From Hericium rajendrae (lineage: Eukaryota > Basidiomycota > Agaricomycetes > Russulales > Hericiaceae): a stretch of 64,000 nt of DNA. The first letter of the stretch is position 1; each line of letters starts with the position of its first letter. The notes under the pieces are model-generated. The model was not told the origin of the DNA. It made no database searches and saw only the letters and a program-made list of their open reading frames with translations. This document shows positions 46,897 to 57,922 of the stretch, one piece after another. Where the stretch lies: the NCBI GenBank assembly GCA_033439255.1, contig CM065878.1, positions 1,116,001 to 1,180,000 of the forward strand. Direction: 5' to 3'. A program made the translations under genes and the position numbers.

Positions 46897-48224
46897 ATGC
46901 CTTATCCCACCACCATTCGTGCAGTCGGAATTCACAAAACAGGGGACGTCGATGTCATCGAAGACCTTACGCTGCCCTTTCCTGCTAGGAAGCCGGGTGA
47001 CATCTTGGTCAAGGTGAGACCCTCCATTGCCCATCACCATATGGATGATCATAAAACACATTGCATACAGGTCCAGTATGCTGGCGTTAACTTCATTGAC
47101 ATATACTACCGGTGCGTATTCATAGAGCCGCTGAGCGTGATCCTCAATGCTAATGCGACCCTTGTGCACAGCACTGGGCTGTATCCTGTCCCTTCCTTCC
47201 CTTTCGCAATTAGTGGAGAGGTCGCTGGTGTCATCGAAGAACTTCCGAGCGACGAAGCTGTCCTGAATCCGAGAAGTACAAGCAACGAGGCTTTAAGAAG
47301 GGCGGTAAAATTACATTTGTAAGTATCTTCTGATATTCGGGTAGGTCCATATCGCTTATAATAGGAATGTCAGATGCAACAGAGCTCCCTCGCCGAGTAC
47401 GTTACGATACCCTGGGACGGCCCTATCTTCTCAGTCCCCGATGAAATTTCTACCCGAATCGCCGCCGCCGCTCTCGCACAGGGCTTGAGTGCAATCGTGC
47501 ACCCCACAAAGTCATACGATGTCAAGAAAGGTGACACTATCCTCATCCACACTGTCGCCGGAGGTCTCGGTCTCCTCATGTGCCAAGTAGCCAAATCACG
47601 CGGCGCCACTGTTATCGGTACGACATCTACTCTGGCCAAAGCTGAGCTTGCCAAAGCGCATGGCGCGGATCATGTCATTCTGTATACCCAGGAGAATACC
47701 GTTCAGCGTGTTGCGGAGATCACGGACGGTCTGGGCCCACATGCTATCTTTGACGGCGTCGGAAAGGATACGTGAGTATAATTTCATGCATAATTGAGAA
47801 AGCCTCCATGACTTGGCTGACACCGCTTAGGTTTGACATCGACTTAAAGATGATCAGATGCAATGGAACGTTGGTATCTCTGGGAAATAGCTCTGGTGCT
47901 GTTCCGCCGTTCTCGCCGCTTCGGCTATCAGAAAAGAACGTCAGGCTTCTCTATCCCTCGTACGCGCACCGTCTGGGAACTCGTCCACTTCACTAATCGA
48001 TTTCCACCAGGTTATTCAACTACCTGGTCACCCCGGAGCAGCGAAGTTACTGGGGAACAGAGTTGTGGAAACTCGTTGCTGCGGGGGACTTAAAGATCAA
48101 TATCTGCCAAGAGTATCCGTTCACTGCGGAGGGCGTTCGCCGCGCGCAGGTTGATCTTACCGAAGGCAAGACCGTGGGCAAACTTCTCATTCGGGTTGCA
48201 GATGAAGTGGATCATCAGACGTAG
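46897..48224 (+). CDS. Quinone oxidoreductase, zeta-crystallin-like MDR family (copy 1)
   Basis: NADPH-dependent one-electron or two-electron quinone reductase of the medium-chain family, lacking the zinc ligands of alcohol dehydrogenases. ATG 46897. Visible: IRAVGIHKTGDVDVIEDLTL, YAGVNFIDIYYR, FAISGEVAGVIEELPSDEAV, LAEYVTIPWDGPIFSVPDEI, the Rossmann glycine motif IHTVAGGLGLLMCQVAKSRG with ATVIGTTST, AHGADHVILYTQE and GPHAIFDGVGKDT. The C-terminus is FTAEGVRRAQVDLTEGKTVG, then KLLIRVADEVDHQT, with the stop at 48224. At 47271, after AVLN, the frame shifts by one base: the continuation EKYKQRGFKKGGKITF is in the frame that needs one added base. Copy 3 is intact here, so either a sequence error or an early inactivating change. 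Intron positions match copy 3. Confidence 0.88.
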
Positions 48225-48750
48225 CCGTGAGGAAATGGCGATAGAATGGTTCGTGGTCAGAAATGGATTATTTTTCACAACCTTTGTATCGAGAAATTTG
48301 ATTTGGATTCTTGCAATCAAGGTTGTGAGTCTCCTGTGTCGTCATATCTAGTGGTAACACTAACGTCTTGCTATAGGTTTAAATAACGTGCCACAGGCGC
48401 AAAAAATGCTTTCGCTCATGCTAGCATCAGGGTGCTCAGGCGTGACATTTACGCTCAGAGCATATCACGCCCTATTCGATTGTTGACCTTTGTCAGGTTA
48501 AATCATATTTGCTTCTACTTTTGTTCCCAACATGTCGTTCGCGTCAACAGCAACAATTACGATGGTATCCCACCCACCCTACCCACGACACTTTACCCAT
48601 ATCACATGTCAACTCGAAGGTTACAGCACCAATAAAACATCCGAGCCCGACCAAGTACCTATATCAGATTCCCAAGAATTGGTAGCGTTCCTCCTTATCG
48701 CTTTTCTGGCCCCCGACTCGGACGAAGCAAGTGAGCATCGTAACGTCAAT
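48225..48750. other. Spacer between quinone oxidoreductase copies 1 and 2
   Basis: About 525 bp, no supported ORF. Copy 2 begins at the relic start codon near 48750. Confidence 0.5.
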
Positions 48751-50080
48751 GCCACGCCCTATCCCAATTCGCGCTGTGAGAATCAACAAGACCGGTGATG
48801 TTGATATAATTGGGGACGAAGCCTAGTGACATATTGGTCAAGGTGCGAGATGACCCCAATGTCTTGTAACCATGGCACATGCTGATGGCAATCCTGGGCG
48901 CCGTCTTTCCCCATAGATTGAGTACTATTCAGGCGTCAACTACATCAATGCGTATTTTCGATGAGTTGAGTCTGGGAATGAAGGCGCCCACGCAAGACGC
49001 TTAGCGATCGAATGTCGACAGAACCGGGCTGTATCCAGCGCCTTCGTTATCCTTCTTGCTGTCCACGGAGGTTACTGGCGTTATAGAATAACCTCCAAGC
49101 GAGAATCGGTCCTCATTAACGAGGAATACAAGAAACCAGGCCTTCAGAAGGGCAGCAAGATAGCAATCGTAAAGGTTCCATTTGAGACAGTGTTCTTCGT
49201 AACCAATCTAAGGATCAGAATTGACCAAACGCTCTTACAGAGTACATCTCTATACCCTGGGACGCCGCGATATACCCGATCCTCGAGGCCATTTCTACCG
49301 GAACTGTCGCCACGGCGCTCGTCCACGGCTTGAGCGCTCTCGTCTTGCTTACAGAGTCTTATAACATCAAGAAAGACGATACTATTCTTATCCACGCAGC
49401 CGCCGGAGGTCTTGGTCTCCTTATGTGCCAGGTTGCGAAATCGCGCGGGGGGCCACCGTCATCGGGACAACGTCCACCCCGGCTAAAGCTGAGCTAGCTA
49501 AAGCGAATGGAGCGTATCTGCAATCCTATATATCCAAGAGGACACTGTACAGTGCATGGCCCGAGCTCACAAATGGTTTACGGCCGCACGCCATCTTCGA
49601 TGGCGTTGGTAATGATATGTTGAGTAATCTTTGCGCTTGACGCCTCGCTATACAAAGTGAAACTTATGCTTCATCAGCTTTGATATAGACTTGACGATGA
49701 TTGGGCGACAGGGAACGTTGGTCTTCCTTGGAAACGCCTCTGGTGCGTCGCACCTTTCGCTCTGCTGCGGCCGTCAGAGAAGAACGTCACATTTCTCCGC
49801 CCTACGTACGCAACTTCGCCTGAAGGGATTTGGCTGAATCTTAAGCACGCTAATGCTCACTGGGTATTCAATTACCTCGTCACCCCGGAGGAGCGGCGTC
49901 ACTGGGAAACACAGCTATGAAAAGCCATTGCTGCTGGTGACTTGAAGATAAACGTCTTCGAGGAGTACTTACACATGCACAGTCGAGGCTGTCCGTCGTG
50001 CACATCTAGATCTGACTGGCAGTAAGACTGTGGGCAAACTGCTGATCAAGGTTGCAGACTTAGATGCGGTGGACGCGGAT
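48750..50080 (+). pseudogene. Quinone oxidoreductase pseudogene (copy 2)
   Basis: Runs parallel to copies 1 and 3 over its whole length. The relic N-terminus reads MPRPIPIRAVRINKTGDVDI (compare RAVGIHKTGDVDVIEDL). The central part has IHAAAGGLGLLMCQVAKSR followed by a frame break and TVIGTTSTPAKAELAKANGA. Further on are LRPHAIFDGVGNDM, then relics of TLVFLGNASG, FNYLVTPEERRHWE and TVGKLLIKVADLD. It carries several frame breaks and stop codons (for example tga near 49919 where copies 1 and 3 have W), and a piece after the N-terminus is missing. It is inactive, unlike the single-base ambiguity in copy 1. The tail is closer to copy 3 (EERRHW, IKVAD) than to copy 1. Confidence 0.88.
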
Positions 50081-50687
50081 CCATCGGATGTCCTGCGGTA
50101 ATACCGTGGGCCGGCGACCTTGTAGTACCAAGGTTGCCGAAGCCGACGATTCCGATACTGCTTGACTGGAAGAGGTCAGCGTGGTGTGAGATCTAGGCAT
50201 ACTTTCGAGGCAATTTGTACATCGTCCCTGCTCTTTCCGTCGAGAACTTGCAATCCGTGATCTTCGACTCGGATGTTCCAATCATGTTGGTCAGTTTGCT
50301 ATGATGTACCACGTTCGTGTGTGATATTCAAGTTTATCATTTTCAGTGCATAGTGCAGTATCTTGCCCTCTTGACTAGCAGACCTTACCTCGATGGGTTA
50401 GATTATCGCCATCTCATCAGCTGACGTTGGTGAATGCCTCTTGTAAGGCTGCTATGGACCCATGTTTTCCCGGAACCTGCTTAGACACGCAACAATCAGC
50501 TTCAGCCCCGCAAAACCCGGCTCCACCCACGAGCACATCATGGTGGCAAGTCCAGCTATTCATAGCACCATATGGCTGTAAGCTAAGTAACCGTCGTCCG
50601 AGCCGCTCAAAATCGGTATTTATACCGAGATCGAGCACCAGTATTCTGTCTTATCGCCTTTTCTGCCTCTTGACATAGCCAGCATCC
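50081..50687. other. Spacer between quinone oxidoreductase copies 2 and 3
   Basis: About 600 bp with no supported gene; holds the copy 3 promoter. Confidence 0.5.
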
Positions 50688-52054
50688 ATGTCATATCCTC
50701 CCACAGTTCGTGCAGTTGGGATCCATAAGACAGGAGACGTCGATGTGATCGAGGATCTGATACTTCCGTTTCCTGTGAGGAAACCGGGCGATATATTGGT
50801 TAAGGTCAGAGGAAAGTAATCGGCGTGGTTCATGGCCGTGCTAACGACAATTATCCACATCGTCTCGTCTGCAGGTCGAGTACGCCGGTGTTAACTTCAT
50901 TGACACCTATTTCCGGTGAGTTTATAACGGAATGAAGATGGAAACACGGGATCTTCAACGACGTTCATATAGGAAAGGGCTCTATGCGGCCCCTTCATTC
51001 CCCTTGCTACTGTCAGCAGAAGTCGCTGGCGTCATTGAAGAGCTTCCAACGGACGAAGCCGTACTCAATAACGAGGATTACAAAAAGCTAGGCCTCCGGA
51101 AAGGCGTCAAGATAGCAATTGTAAGGTTTCTTGCAACCATATTTGTTCTACGTAACTCAACTAGGGTATCAGAACAAAATAAATTCTCTCGCAGAATATA
51201 TTGCTATACCTTGGGATGGCCAATGTTATCCGGTTCCCGACGAAATCTCCAGCCGAACTGCCGCCGCGGTCCTCGCACAAGGCTTGACTGCACTCACCCT
51301 GCCTACGGAGTCGTATAATGTCCGAAAGGACGATATCATTCTTATCCATACTATCGCTGGAGGGCTTGGGCTCCTCATGTGCCAGGTCGTGAAAGGGCGC
51401 GGAGCGACGGTCATTGGCACGACGTCGACGCAGGCAAAAGCTGAGCTTGCCAAAGCCCATGGGGCGGACCACGTTATCCTGTACACCCAAGAAGACACCG
51501 TACAACGCGTTGCAGAGCTCACGAATGGCGAAGGGCCGCACGCCATTTTTGACGGCGTTGGGAAGGATACGTGAGCAGATTTCTGATTTGATCATGGACG
51601 AAACTAATGCTGCACCAAGTTTTGATTCTGATTTCGAGATGATTCGGCGAAAAGGGACGGTGGTCTCCCTCGGAAATGCCTCGGGTGCTGTTCCGCCCTT
51701 CTCGATACTGAAGCTATCCGAAAAGAATGCCCGACTCCTTCGTCCTACGTACGTTGTATCGCCTTATGAAAATATTCAATCCGGTCTTATTATGCTGACT
51801 TTTTTTCACTGCTTTCGCTGCGCTCATTAATCAATCCGCGCAGTTTATTCAATTACGTTGTTACCCTGGAAGAGCGGCGTCATTGGGGGACACAGTTGTG
51901 GAAAGCTGTTGCTGCTGGTGACTTGAAGATCAACATCTTCGGAGAGTACCCGTGTACGGCCGATGGTGTTCGCCGTGCACAACTCGATTTGACGGGCGGC
52001 AAGACGGTCGGGAAACTGCTCATCAAGGTCGCAGACTCGGGTGTGAAATTTTAG
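50688..52054 (+). CDS. Quinone oxidoreductase, zeta-crystallin-like MDR family (copy 3)
   Basis: Intact-looking member of the tandem cluster. ATG 50688 opens MSYPPTVRAVGIHKTGDVDV. Key segments: YAGVNFIDTYFR, LLLSAEVAGVIEELPTDEAV, NEDYKKLGLRKGVKIAI, LAEYIAIPWDGQCYPVPDEI, the NADPH-binding IHTIAGGLGLLMCQVVKGRG with ATVIGTTSTQAKAELAKAHG, GEGPHAIFDGVGKDT and VVSLGNASGAVPPFSILKLS. The C-terminus FNYVVTLEERRHWGTQLWKA leads to TVGKLLIKVADSGVKF and the stop at 52054. There are five introns of about 50-90 nt at positions equivalent to copy 1. No zinc-binding Cys or His set is present, as expected for this subfamily. It was probably duplicated with copies 1 and 2 within this lineage; cellular role (quinone detoxification) is inferred from family. 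Confidence 0.92.
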
Positions 52055-52365
52055 ATAGCGTGGACATAGATTAGATGTCAATGTACAGCAATGGAATATT
52101 GAGTGATTGTAGGACACTGAAGGCGATACAAATGATGGCGGTAGTCAGCCAGAGAGGATGACATGTTGTCAGCTGGCGGTGATGATGAGGCTGCGAAGGA
52201 ATTGGATAAGGGCAGCTTCCGCCGGCTGGCTCGGGTCATCACATGCCATCCACCTCTTTCTTCCTTCTCTTTTGTTTCTATAACTCTCTCCCGACATTCC
52301 TTGCTGGCTTGCTCTTCTTCTCTCCCATATACCCCCTCGCCTTACGCTCAGCAACCGCTTTTTTT
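52055..52365. other. Upstream region of the TBC gene
   Basis: About 310 bp, ending in a C/T-rich leader (ttcttccttctcttttg, 52258-52274) just before the TBC gene ATG. No gene seen. Confidence 0.5.
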
Positions 52366-54604
52366 ATGGAGGCCGCACCAGCTCTCGTTCTCGTCCCACC
52401 AACTCCTCAATATCTGACACCTACATCACGGAGTCTCTCATCGACACCCGTGTCTACCGCACCGCCAACCCCTGAGCTCGTCCGGTCATCGATTGATCAG
52501 GAGCGTAGCTCCTCCGAAACCACCATTGTCACTATTTATTCCATGTACGGCGACGACTCGCCCCCACGCTGGGACAATCCTCTCAAGGTCTCCAATGGAA
52601 CGGCTGACTATTCCGCGTATCAAGAATCCGTCCCCACCTCCAGCCAGGACTCGCAGGAGAGTGCGTACTACAGTGCGGTGCCAGCCAGCCATCGCTCCAG
52701 CAGGCGTAGCACATCTATCAACCGAGGATCGGCTTTGACGGCACCCTCCAGCCGAGCATCGTCTAGCGACTCCAGCTCACCTTACAGTGGCATAGGAGAC
52801 GAATCGGATGACTTTTCGATTGCGCAGAATCCCTCTATCCACAGACATCATCAGAGCCCGCCGTCGTCGAAGCCTGTATCCGTTGAGGGCGATCCCGAGT
52901 TCAGCGAGCTACACCTTAGTCCCCCACCTCCACATAGCCGACCATCCTCGCGACACCGATCTATCTCCCCCAACAGCACCGCGCGTCCGCAAAGAGCGTC
53001 CAGCATTCCACCCACTGCAGCTTCATCAAGTACATCTCGGGCGTCGACGTCCCCAAGTCCGCAGCTACACAAGTCCCGTAGCAATGTTTCTATCACGCCT
53101 TCCGAGGGCGAAGACCCCGATTCATTTCACGTCAGACGCACGTATGCCGAGCTCGAAATTCTTGGCGTCAAAGGTGATGGGTACGAGGAGGGCGTGGAGC
53201 GGACGCGCGCGCGAGTTGGGTCCAGTCGTGATAGCACGATGCAGGCTGCACAGGCGCTTGGCGATCCAATGGAGAAGACGCGCGAGCTAACTCCCAAAGA
53301 AGTCGAGATGCTCGCGAACCTGGATCGGTGGGCATCATTTATTGTCGTCGCTTGTCTTTGTGTTAATTGTATGGCCAATCCCAAAAGTTACGGTTTCTTC
53401 AATACCCCGTCTCATGACCGCCTTACGTTGCTTCCCAACTCTGCCTTCCTCAAGCCTCTTCACGCGTAGCCGTTACCAAGACTGGGCCTGCCACAGGGAC
53501 TATCCTCCGCTCTCTGCCACCACCGAGTGCTCCGAAACATGAAACCATCCGCATGGAGAAGTGGGGGCGGATGCTCGAGCCACAATCGCGCGACCCAGGC
53601 GGTAACATTGAAACATGGCGCATCAGCCCGTCAAAGGAACATAAGCTACGCGAACGCCTGTACAAAGGCGTCCCCGATCGCTGGAGAAGCGCGGCATGGC
53701 AGACGCTTTTGTGCCGTTTCTCCAGAACTGGCAACAAGGAATTTCTGCAGCTCTCGCGGGAATACCGAGAGGCTTTGGATAAACCCTCGCAGTACGATAT
53801 CCAGATTGATCTTGACGTACCAAGAACAATCAGCGGACATATCCTCTTCCGCACGAGATATGGCCTCGGGTGAGCTTTCCCCTCAGTGATCCGCATAGCA
53901 TGTGGACTAATAGCATTTGTGCAGCCAACGATCTTTGTTCCACGTCCTGCATAGCTTCTCTCTTCGCTGTTCGGTGTGCGGCTACTGCCAAGGCATGGGC
54001 CCCATCGCCGCCATGCTCCTCTGCTATTTCGAGCCCGAACGCGCCTACGCCTCTCTTGTTTACCTTCACGACGCCTATCGAATGCACGACATCTTCAGCC
54101 CCGGCTTCCCCGGCCTCCTTGAGGCCATCTACGTGCAAGAACGAATAATGCAGGAGATGATGCCCGAGGTGTACGCTGCGTTTAAGGAGCAGATGGTCTC
54201 AAGTACTTCGTACGCGACCAAGTGGTACATCACGCTTTTTGCGAACTCGATGCCGTTCCCGACGCTGCTTCGACTCTGGGACGCTTTCCTACTGGAGGGG
54301 CCTGATCTCTTTGTCATCGTCGCGGTCTCGGTCATATGGGCCTATAGGGGTGCGCTTTGATATTTTTCGTGATGCTGACCTTATGCTCACCGTTGATCTA
54401 GACCATATCACATCAAGTTCCGCCAATTTCGAGACCATCCTCTCACTATTGTCTTCATTTTTCGTTCCTGAAGATGAGAACACGTTCGTGGCTTGGATCG
54501 GCAAGGTTCTGGCTGACCAGAAACTGCGGTCCAGCATGAAGTCGTGGAGAGAAGAGTGGAAGGGGCTGGTGGCCGCCGGAAAGGAAGGCCAGGCTCTCCT
54601 ATAA
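52366..54604 (+). CDS. TBC-domain Rab GTPase-activating protein
   Basis: Stimulates GTP hydrolysis on a Rab. ATG 52366. The first 300 or so residues are Ser/Pro/Thr-rich and disordered (TPTSRSLSSTPVSTAPPTPE). Then ELTPKEVEMLANLDR joins YGFFNTPSHDRL across an intron (about 53328-53388). The TBC domain has LRERLYKGVPDRWRSAAWQT, the arginine finger in IDLDVPRTISGHILFRTRYG, the glutamine finger in CGYCQGMGPIAAML, AYASLVYLHDAYRMHDIFSP and LFANSMPFPTLLRLWDAFLL. Both catalytic fingers are intact. The C-terminus ends LKSS-type charged helix WREEWKGLVAAGKEGQALL at 54604. After PLHA (53469) the frame changes by one base: VTKTGPATGTILRS is in the frame needing one added base. The target Rab cannot be told; a fungal Gyp2/Msb4-type is plausible. 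Confidence 0.88.
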
Positions 54605-54935
54605 CATATCCTTATCTGCATCTGGCGTGGTATTCATGTCTCATTGTCTCGTCTCGTTTCTCGTTTTCTGCAATCGCTCTCCGTTTTGCATCGTCTCTCA
54701 TTTTCTCATCTCATTCAGTGGCCATTGGTTTCGCATTACTCTTATTTAATCCGGTCGTTATAGTTCGCACCTCGCATTTGATTACTCCATCCATACCGCA
54801 TCGTCCCCCCATTCACGTTTTCCCCGTCATCATCATCCTGTAGCATCGCAGCCGAACAGATGCATCGCAATTGCATCCCGTGGTTCCATCGCCTTACTTT
54901 CTGATTTGTTTCGTCCTACGCGTCTGGCATAGACA
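54605..54935. other. Downstream region of the TBC gene
   Basis: T-rich 3' flank (many tttct and ctcattttc words). No gene seen. Confidence 0.5.
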
Positions 54936-55300
54936 TCAGTCGTAAGGATCGGCGGATGTCGATGAGCCATGCAATCTGATATGATTACAGTTCATCAACG
55001 CCTCATGGTCTGCGATACGCCGTCTTGGACACTCACTTGACCATGTCCTTCTTCCGTACAGGGCAGTGCTGAAATTGCGTCTTCACCGCCTTCCATTCGT
55101 AGACAAGAGCCCTTCCTAATCGAGCGTCGTCCTTGTATTCTGCGCTCGCAAAACAAAGAGCACCACGTATGGACAGACTTCTCCAGCACGGCACGCCATA
55201 CGTATTTATACCAACACAATAGGCAATGTGAAAGGGACCCAAGGACAAAAGAACCTGTTCTCCTCGCGACGGGACCCACAGCGCAAACAACAACGGACCT
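54936..55300 (-). CDS. Possible small spliced gene, unknown
   Basis: A candidate exon reads EYKDDARLGRALVYEWKAVK then TQFQHCPVRKKDMVK, preceded by an acceptor-like gcgcag near 55150. It is followed by a perfect donor (GTGAGT, near 55037) and an acceptor (atatcag, near 54979) that give a short last exon LHGSSTSADPYD with a stop at 54936. The clean donor, acceptor and protein-like composition argue for a real small protein. The upstream exon and start codon are not resolved, and I do not recognise a family. It could also be chance. Confidence 0.35.
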
Positions 55301-55550
55301 ACACCGCACTAACTCCCCGCCTCCGAAACACAATTAGAGGCTATTTCCATTTCCACGCCTGCCGTCAGCGGTCCTAGGATATCATACCGGGCGCGACGTA
55401 CCACTGTCCCCCAGTCAGGCCTGCCTACACCACCCACCCCCGCACGCGTATCTGCTTCCGTTCTCATCCCATCTGCATCCCATCCTCGCGCCGTTCAGTG
55501 AACGCCGTCTACGCACTCATACCCCTCATTAATTCGGCACCACCAGCATC
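55301..55550. other. Upstream of the 69-aa ORF
   Basis: C-rich leader sequence; no further gene. Confidence 0.4.
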
Positions 55551-55760
55551 ATGTCGTCCAGCTTCACGACGCCGTCGCCCCCGACGACGGGTTTCTTCCC
55601 CACAGGCCCGTCCGCGCCACACGCATTCGCGACGATGCAGCAGTCGCCGCGCGACCAGTTCCAGATGTACGCGGCGCTCGGGGCGCCGGCGCACGGCGGG
55701 CAGAAGGGCCAGGCGAGTGCGTCGTACAGCCTGTCGAAAAAGACGTCCGGGAAGAAGTAG
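55551..55760 (+). CDS. Small 69-aa single-exon protein
   Basis: Uninterrupted ORF, ATG 55551 to stop 55758-55760, with a GC-rich third-position pattern like the nearby ING and FIP1 genes. The protein is low in charge at first (MSSSFTTPSPPTTGFFPTGP), continues with HAFATMQQSPRDQFQMYAAL, and ends in a basic stretch (SLSKKTSGKK). No signal peptide or transmembrane segment. I recognise no family. Coding status rests on the clean ATG context (atcATGtc), codon composition and the natural-looking sequence; the opposite strand is also open over part of it but Arg-rich and unnatural. Confidence 0.55.
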   Translation: MSSSFTTPSPPTTGFFPTGPSAPHAFATMQQSPRDQFQMYAALGAPAHGGQKGQASASYSLSKKTSGKK

Positions 55761-56011
55761 AGGGGGGGTTAATAGGGAGGAGCACAGATTCGGCTTTCGC
55801 AGGCTGGATGGTCTTTTGGCGTGTGTGAGACCGCTGTGGTGGGGCGTTGATCGTTTCCGCCGGACGTTGTTCGATGTTTTCTGTTGTATACATTAGCGGG
55901 TTTCGGTCATATCATTGTATCTTTTATGTGTTCCCACTCACTTCGTTGACTTGTTGCCATCTCTCATCATGATCGGTGTATCGTAGTACTCACATAAAAC
56001 GTGTTGATTTG

Positions 56012-56062
56012 TTTCAACTATATTTGACTTTCAACTATATTTGACTTTCAACTATATTTGAC
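56012..56062. repeat. Three perfect tandem copies of a 17-bp unit
   Basis: The unit tttcaactatatttgac repeats at 56012-56028, 56029-56045 and 56046-56062 with no mismatches. It is AT-rich within a GC-rich neighbourhood, 225 bp upstream of the ING-like gene, in its probable promoter. Confidence 0.9.
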
Positions 56063-56286
56063 TACAGACCGTGAGGGAAGACGGAAGAGAGCGGCGGCTT
56101 GGAAAAGTGGAAGGAGGAAAGCAGCCACAGTGAGCAAGACGCGACGCGCCGTGATCACGAGCGCAGGCGGCACGGGCGGGCCGCGGGGGATGTCCTAATG
56201 GGAGCAAAAGATTTGAGAACTGGCTCTCGAAGCCTCCCCACGCCTCTTCATTAACACCATCACCGTCGCCAGCAACAACGGCGAGC

Positions 56287-57707
56287 ATGCCGCACAGACC
56301 ACCACCTACAATGGCCATGACGAACAATCCCATCGCCCTCCAGACGGCCTACACCCTCTCCCTCCTAGGAGAGTACACCCACACGCTCGACACCCTTCCC
56401 CTCGATCTCTCGCGCCACTTCGCCGACCTGCGCGAGCTCGACGCCGTCCTCTCCGCCTCCATGCACGCCATCACCTCCAAGGTCAACCGGCTCATCGACA
56501 TGATCGAGCACAACACCGCGCCGAAGGAGGAGCGCCTCTGGCTCTTAGCGGACATCGCAGAGGAGGCACAGCGGCTCAAGCTCGGCGGCGAGGACAAGAT
56601 CCGCGTCGCCTGCCAGGCGGCGGACGGCCTGCAGAACCACCACGAATACCTCGCCGCGCTCCTGACCCGCATCCCGAACTTCGACACAACCGTGCTTTCG
56701 CGCAGGACGGTGTTCCCCCATGTTGCAGCGCGGTCGTACGCCCCGCCGTCGATGTATGAGAGCGGGCGGCGCAGGCGCGGCGCGCTGCTGACTACAACTG
56801 CTGCGGACCAGCCAACGCCGGCGAAGAGGAAGCGCGGGGTGCGCGACGACGAGTCGGATATCGTCGCCAGTGGGCGGTCGCCGCGCAAGCACAAGGACGC
56901 GGATGCCCCGCCCTCGCAGCGGACTAAGAACGGCAATCGGTCGAGAAAGTGCGTCTTCCATTCCTACATATTCCAACGCCATGCTCATGAGGTCACAGAA
57001 CACACCGCGCTGCATCACCCACCGAGTCCCTCCTGTCCGTCACCTCCCACCAGCAGCCCTTCCCCGCCCAGCCCGCGCCGTCCGGCTCGCGCGGCACCAC
57101 GCGCAATCCCACCACCACCAAGCGCAGCCGCGCGCCCGCCGCGAGCCCCATCGACCCACCCACGGACGTCCTCCCAGGGCTGCCAGCGACGTCCCACCCG
57201 TCCCTCCCCTCGCCATACGCATCGACTCTTCCTCCAGTCCCCGGCACGGCCTGGTCGGCCCGACCCACGCACAGCTGGAGGGCCCCGGCATGCCCATCGC
57301 GCGCACGCTCGTCCCGCCCGCGACCGCGCTCGTCGGGCCCGGCGTCGACCCCAGCGCGCAGACGGACGGCGGCGAGCCGGGCGAGGGCGAGGCGGAGGGC
57401 GACGACGGGCGCGTGTACTGCTGGTGCAACATGCCGAGCTACGGCGAGATGATCGCGTGCGACGGCGAAGGCTGCGAGCGCGAATGGGTGCGTTCTTTCG
57501 TTACGTCAGTCTGTGGCCGCGTGTTAATCAGCGTTGGTTCTGCAGTTCCATGTCGGGTGTCTGAAGCTCGAGACGCTGCCCACGGGCACCTGGTTCTGCG
57601 ATGCGTGCCAGAGCAAGCAGAAGGCGAAGCGGAGCTCACGTGGGGGGAAGAGACGCTCTGGCGGCGGCGGCAGGTCGGGGCGCGAGCTCAGACCGCGTCG
57701 ACGGTAG
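56287..57707 (+). CDS. ING-family protein with C-terminal PHD finger
   Basis: ING proteins read H3K4me3 and target histone acetyltransferase or deacetylase complexes (Yng2/NuA4-like in fungi). ATG 56287; later in-frame ATGs at residues 9 and 11 are alternatives. The N-terminal ING domain is SLLGEYTHTLDTLPLDLSRH, FADLRELDAVLSASMHAITS and KVNRLIDMIEH. A disordered linker with a Lys/Arg patch (AKRKRGVRDDE) follows. Intron 56949-56998 joins SRK to THRAASPTESLLSVTSHQ. The PHD finger spans VYCWCNMPSYGEMIACDGEG, C-EREW, intron 57487-57545, FHVGCLKLETLPTGTWFCDA and C. The C4HC3 ligands and the SYGEMI histone-binding element are intact. It ends in a basic tail (KRSSRGGKRSGGGGRSGREL) at 57707. In the linker near 57255 the frame shifts by one base (fits one missing C). 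Confidence 0.9.
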
Positions 57708-57922
57708 CATAGAGCGAGACATCGCGCCTGGTATACCCGACTTACATATTGTATTCTGTTCTCCACGCTACCTTATTTATCACTGTCGTGTTCTGTATTT
57801 GTATCGCACTCGATGCACATTTTGCCAGGCCCGTCGCTACCAGATCTAAGGCCCCAAGAGCAAGAAACTAGAATACGAGCATAATACGATAATACACAGT
57901 GCGCTACGCTGCGCGAGCGGCC

